From the NCBI RefSeq assembly GCF_025847235.1, contig NZ_JAOZEW010000012.1, forward strand, positions 1-64,000: a DNA stretch of 64,000 nucleotides, read 5' to 3'. Numbering within the stretch: position 1 is the first letter of the stretch; each line of letters begins with the position of its first letter. A model generated the notes under the pieces. That model saw only the letters and a list, made by a program, of their open reading frames with translations. It ran no database searches and was not told the DNA's origin. This DNA comes from Flavobacterium shii (GTDB lineage: Bacteria; Bacteroidota; Bacteroidia; Flavobacteriales; Flavobacteriaceae). Shown one piece after another: positions 62,591 to 64,000 of the stretch. A program made the translations under genes and the position numbers.

Positions 62591-64000
62591 ATGGACATTG
62601 AAAAAGACTATATCAAACTTATTTTCGGACTTAAATTAAGACAGGTTCGCACGCAAAAAAACCTTTCGTTATTTGGCTTAGCCAAACTCACGAACCTTTC
62701 TAAATCCTATTTGAACGAAATAGAAAAAGGAAAAAAATATCCGAAGACGGACAAGATTTTACTCTTGTGCGAAAATCTTGACATAAGTTATGATCAAATG
62801 GTTTCTTTGAAACTAGATAACAACTTGGCACCGATAGGCGAAATTTTAAAATCTGGTATTCTAAAAGAAATTCCATTAGAGCTTTTTGGAATCCATGAAA
62901 ATGATTTAATTGATATTATTGCTAATGCTCCCGCCAAAGTCAATGCCTTTATTAGTACCATAATAGAAATTGCTCAACATTATAATTTAAGCCGAGAAAG
63001 TTTTTTCTTAGCATCATTGCGTTCTTATCAAGAAGCACATACCAATTACTTTGAAGATTTAGAAAATAAAGTAGTCGCTTTTTCAAAATCATTTCAGATT
63101 AATCTAGAAAATCAAATTTCCACTCTTGAGTTAAGTGCTATCCTAAAAGAAGAATACGGTTATACAATTAAGGAACTCCTTTTTAAAGATCAGGAGGCTT
63201 TGGGAGACTTACGATCTATTTATGTTCCTAAAAGCAAAACATTATTACTATCTAAAGAAATAGATGATCCACAAAGAGCTTTTATATTAGCCAAAGAAAT
63301 AGCGTATAATTACTTAGAAATAACCGACAGATTACTAACCTTCAGCTGGATAAAGTTTGATAATTTTGATCAAGTCTTGCATAATTTCTATGCTTCCTAT
63401 TTTGCTGGAGCACTATTATTACCAAGAAAATTATTAATAGACGACATTAATCTTTTCTTGACCAAAGAACAACCAAGACCAGAAGAGTTTGTAGCTTTAA
63501 TCGAAAAATTCAATGTTTCACCAGAATCATTTTATCAAAGATTAACCAATCTTTTACCAAAGGATTTCCATTTAAAGAATTTATTTTTTCTGAGAATGTC
63601 TCACCATATAGGTTCAGGAACATATCAAATAAAAAAAGAGCTTCATATTACCAATCAGCAAGAACCTCATGCCAATGAAATGAATGAGCATTATTGTCGC
63701 CGATGGGTTTCGATTAAAACCATCGATGAAGCTATTAAACAAAATAAAGCTCATTTTTTTGACGCTCAGATTTCTAGCTATGAGAATAGCGGAAACGAAT
63801 ATCTTGTTTTTTCATCAGCAACCAAAGATCCTTTTGTAGAAAACTGCATCCGAAGTATTTCGGTTGGAATCCTGATTACTCCAGCCATGAAAAAGAAATT
63901 TAAGTTTATAGAAGCCAAACCTGTTGTAAAACAAATAGTTGGTGTTACTTGCGAAACTTGCGCTGTAAAAAACTGCATGGAAAGAGCCTCACCTCCAACG
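62591..64000 (+). CDS. ScfR/RamB-type short-chain fatty acyl-CoA regulator (partial)
   Basis: An open frame of 470 codons from ATG 62591 to the window edge, with no stop: it is cut off at its 3' end. Residues about 8-70 are an XRE-type helix-turn-helix (LRQVRTQKNLSLFGLAKLTN, SKSYLNEIEKGKKYPKTDKI). The middle has an ImmA/IrrE-type region, and near the end are C454, C457 and C462 (CETCAVKNCMERA), the Cys cluster that in mycobacterial PrpR relatives binds an Fe-S cluster. The family senses acyl-CoA and controls acetate/propionate genes; the divergent aceBA operon fits this. Confidence 0.85.
   Translation, partial: MDIEKDYIKLIFGLKLRQVRTQKNLSLFGLAKLTNLSKSYLNEIEKGKKYPKTDKILLLCENLDISYDQMVSLKLDNNLAPIGEILKSGILKEIPLELFGIHENDLIDIIANAPAKVNAFISTIIEIAQHYNLSRESFFLASLRSYQEAHTNYFEDLENKVVAFSKSFQINLENQISTLELSAILKEEYGYTIKELLFKDQEALGDLRSIYVPKSKTLLLSKEIDDPQRAFILAKEIAYNYLEITDRLLTFSWIKFDNFDQVLHNFYASYFAGALLLPRKLLIDDINLFLTKEQPRPEEFVALIEKFNVSPESFYQRLTNLLPKDFHLKNLFFLRMSHHIGSGTYQIKKELHITNQQEPHANEMNEHYCRRWVSIKTIDEAIKQNKAHFFDAQISSYENSGNEYLVFSSATKDPFVENCIRSISVGILITPAMKKKFKFIEAKPVVKQIVGVTCETCAVKNCMERASPPT

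Overview
This window looks like a chromosomal segment of a Flavobacterium-like member of the Flavobacteriaceae. It is AT-rich and carries the gliding-motility pair gldC/gldB and a type IX secretion plug protein. Its best promoters match the Bacteroidota pattern TTG-N17-23-TAnnTTTG. Intergenic gaps hold the hairpins and degenerate repeats typical of these genomes. About 58 protein genes, two tRNA genes and one gene cut by the right edge can be supported. There is no phage, insertion sequence, CRISPR array or rRNA operon.

Layout. 0-10 kb: gldC-gldB (minus), nadE, a LuxR-type response regulator, dnaG, an ECF sigma/membrane anti-sigma/outer-membrane barrel operon (minus), a polyprenyl synthetase and rlmN. 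10-15 kb: a YceI-barrel-YceI operon, an Ala/Lys-rich lipoprotein, an O-methyltransferase and a phytanoyl-CoA dioxygenase relative. 15-21 kb (minus): PAP2 phosphatase with TatA, then an overlapping run of three CarboxypepD_reg-like proteins and a DUF6702 protein leading to a secreted M1 aminopeptidase. 21-27 kb: pepE, two tandem tRNA-Gly(TCC) genes, a GNAT acetyltransferase, two convergent overlapping L,D-transpeptidases and gpmI. 27-33 kb: a TetR/ABC/HlyD/TolC export operon whose ATPase motifs are strongly degenerate, then a DUF445 protein. 34-43 kb: map, a GxxExxY protein, a methyltransferase, an SNF2 helicase, the T9SS plug protein, apaG and pruA. 43-50 kb: an unrecognised 243-aa protein, an SMP-30-like protein, a LytS-type kinase/hydrolase/LytTR regulator cassette and a Tat-exported alkaline phosphatase. 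50-59 kb: rsmG, a fatty-acid desaturase, an aminotransferase, an outer-membrane protein, a DHFR-like reductase, a U32 peptidase-family protein, purT, a DUF6370 protein and a Crp/Fnr regulator. 59-64 kb: the glyoxylate-shunt genes aceB-aceA, divergent from a ScfR/RamB-type regulator that runs off the window.

How the parts work together. aceBA and the divergent regulator form a plausible acetate/fatty-acid module with a 14-bp palindrome between them. TatA and the Tat-signal alkaline phosphatase are functionally linked, as are gldB/gldC and the T9SS plug through the gliding/secretion machinery. The TetR operon carries its own palindromic operator candidate.

The least explained material is intergenic: three copies of a conserved candidate structured RNA (flavo-1-like), a recurring CCCACAAG terminator hairpin family that in one case has been absorbed into a coding sequence, exactly inverted GACGCAC palindromes before purT, a perfect 24-bp inverted repeat between aceB and aceA, and mutually exclusive hairpins in the pruA leader.
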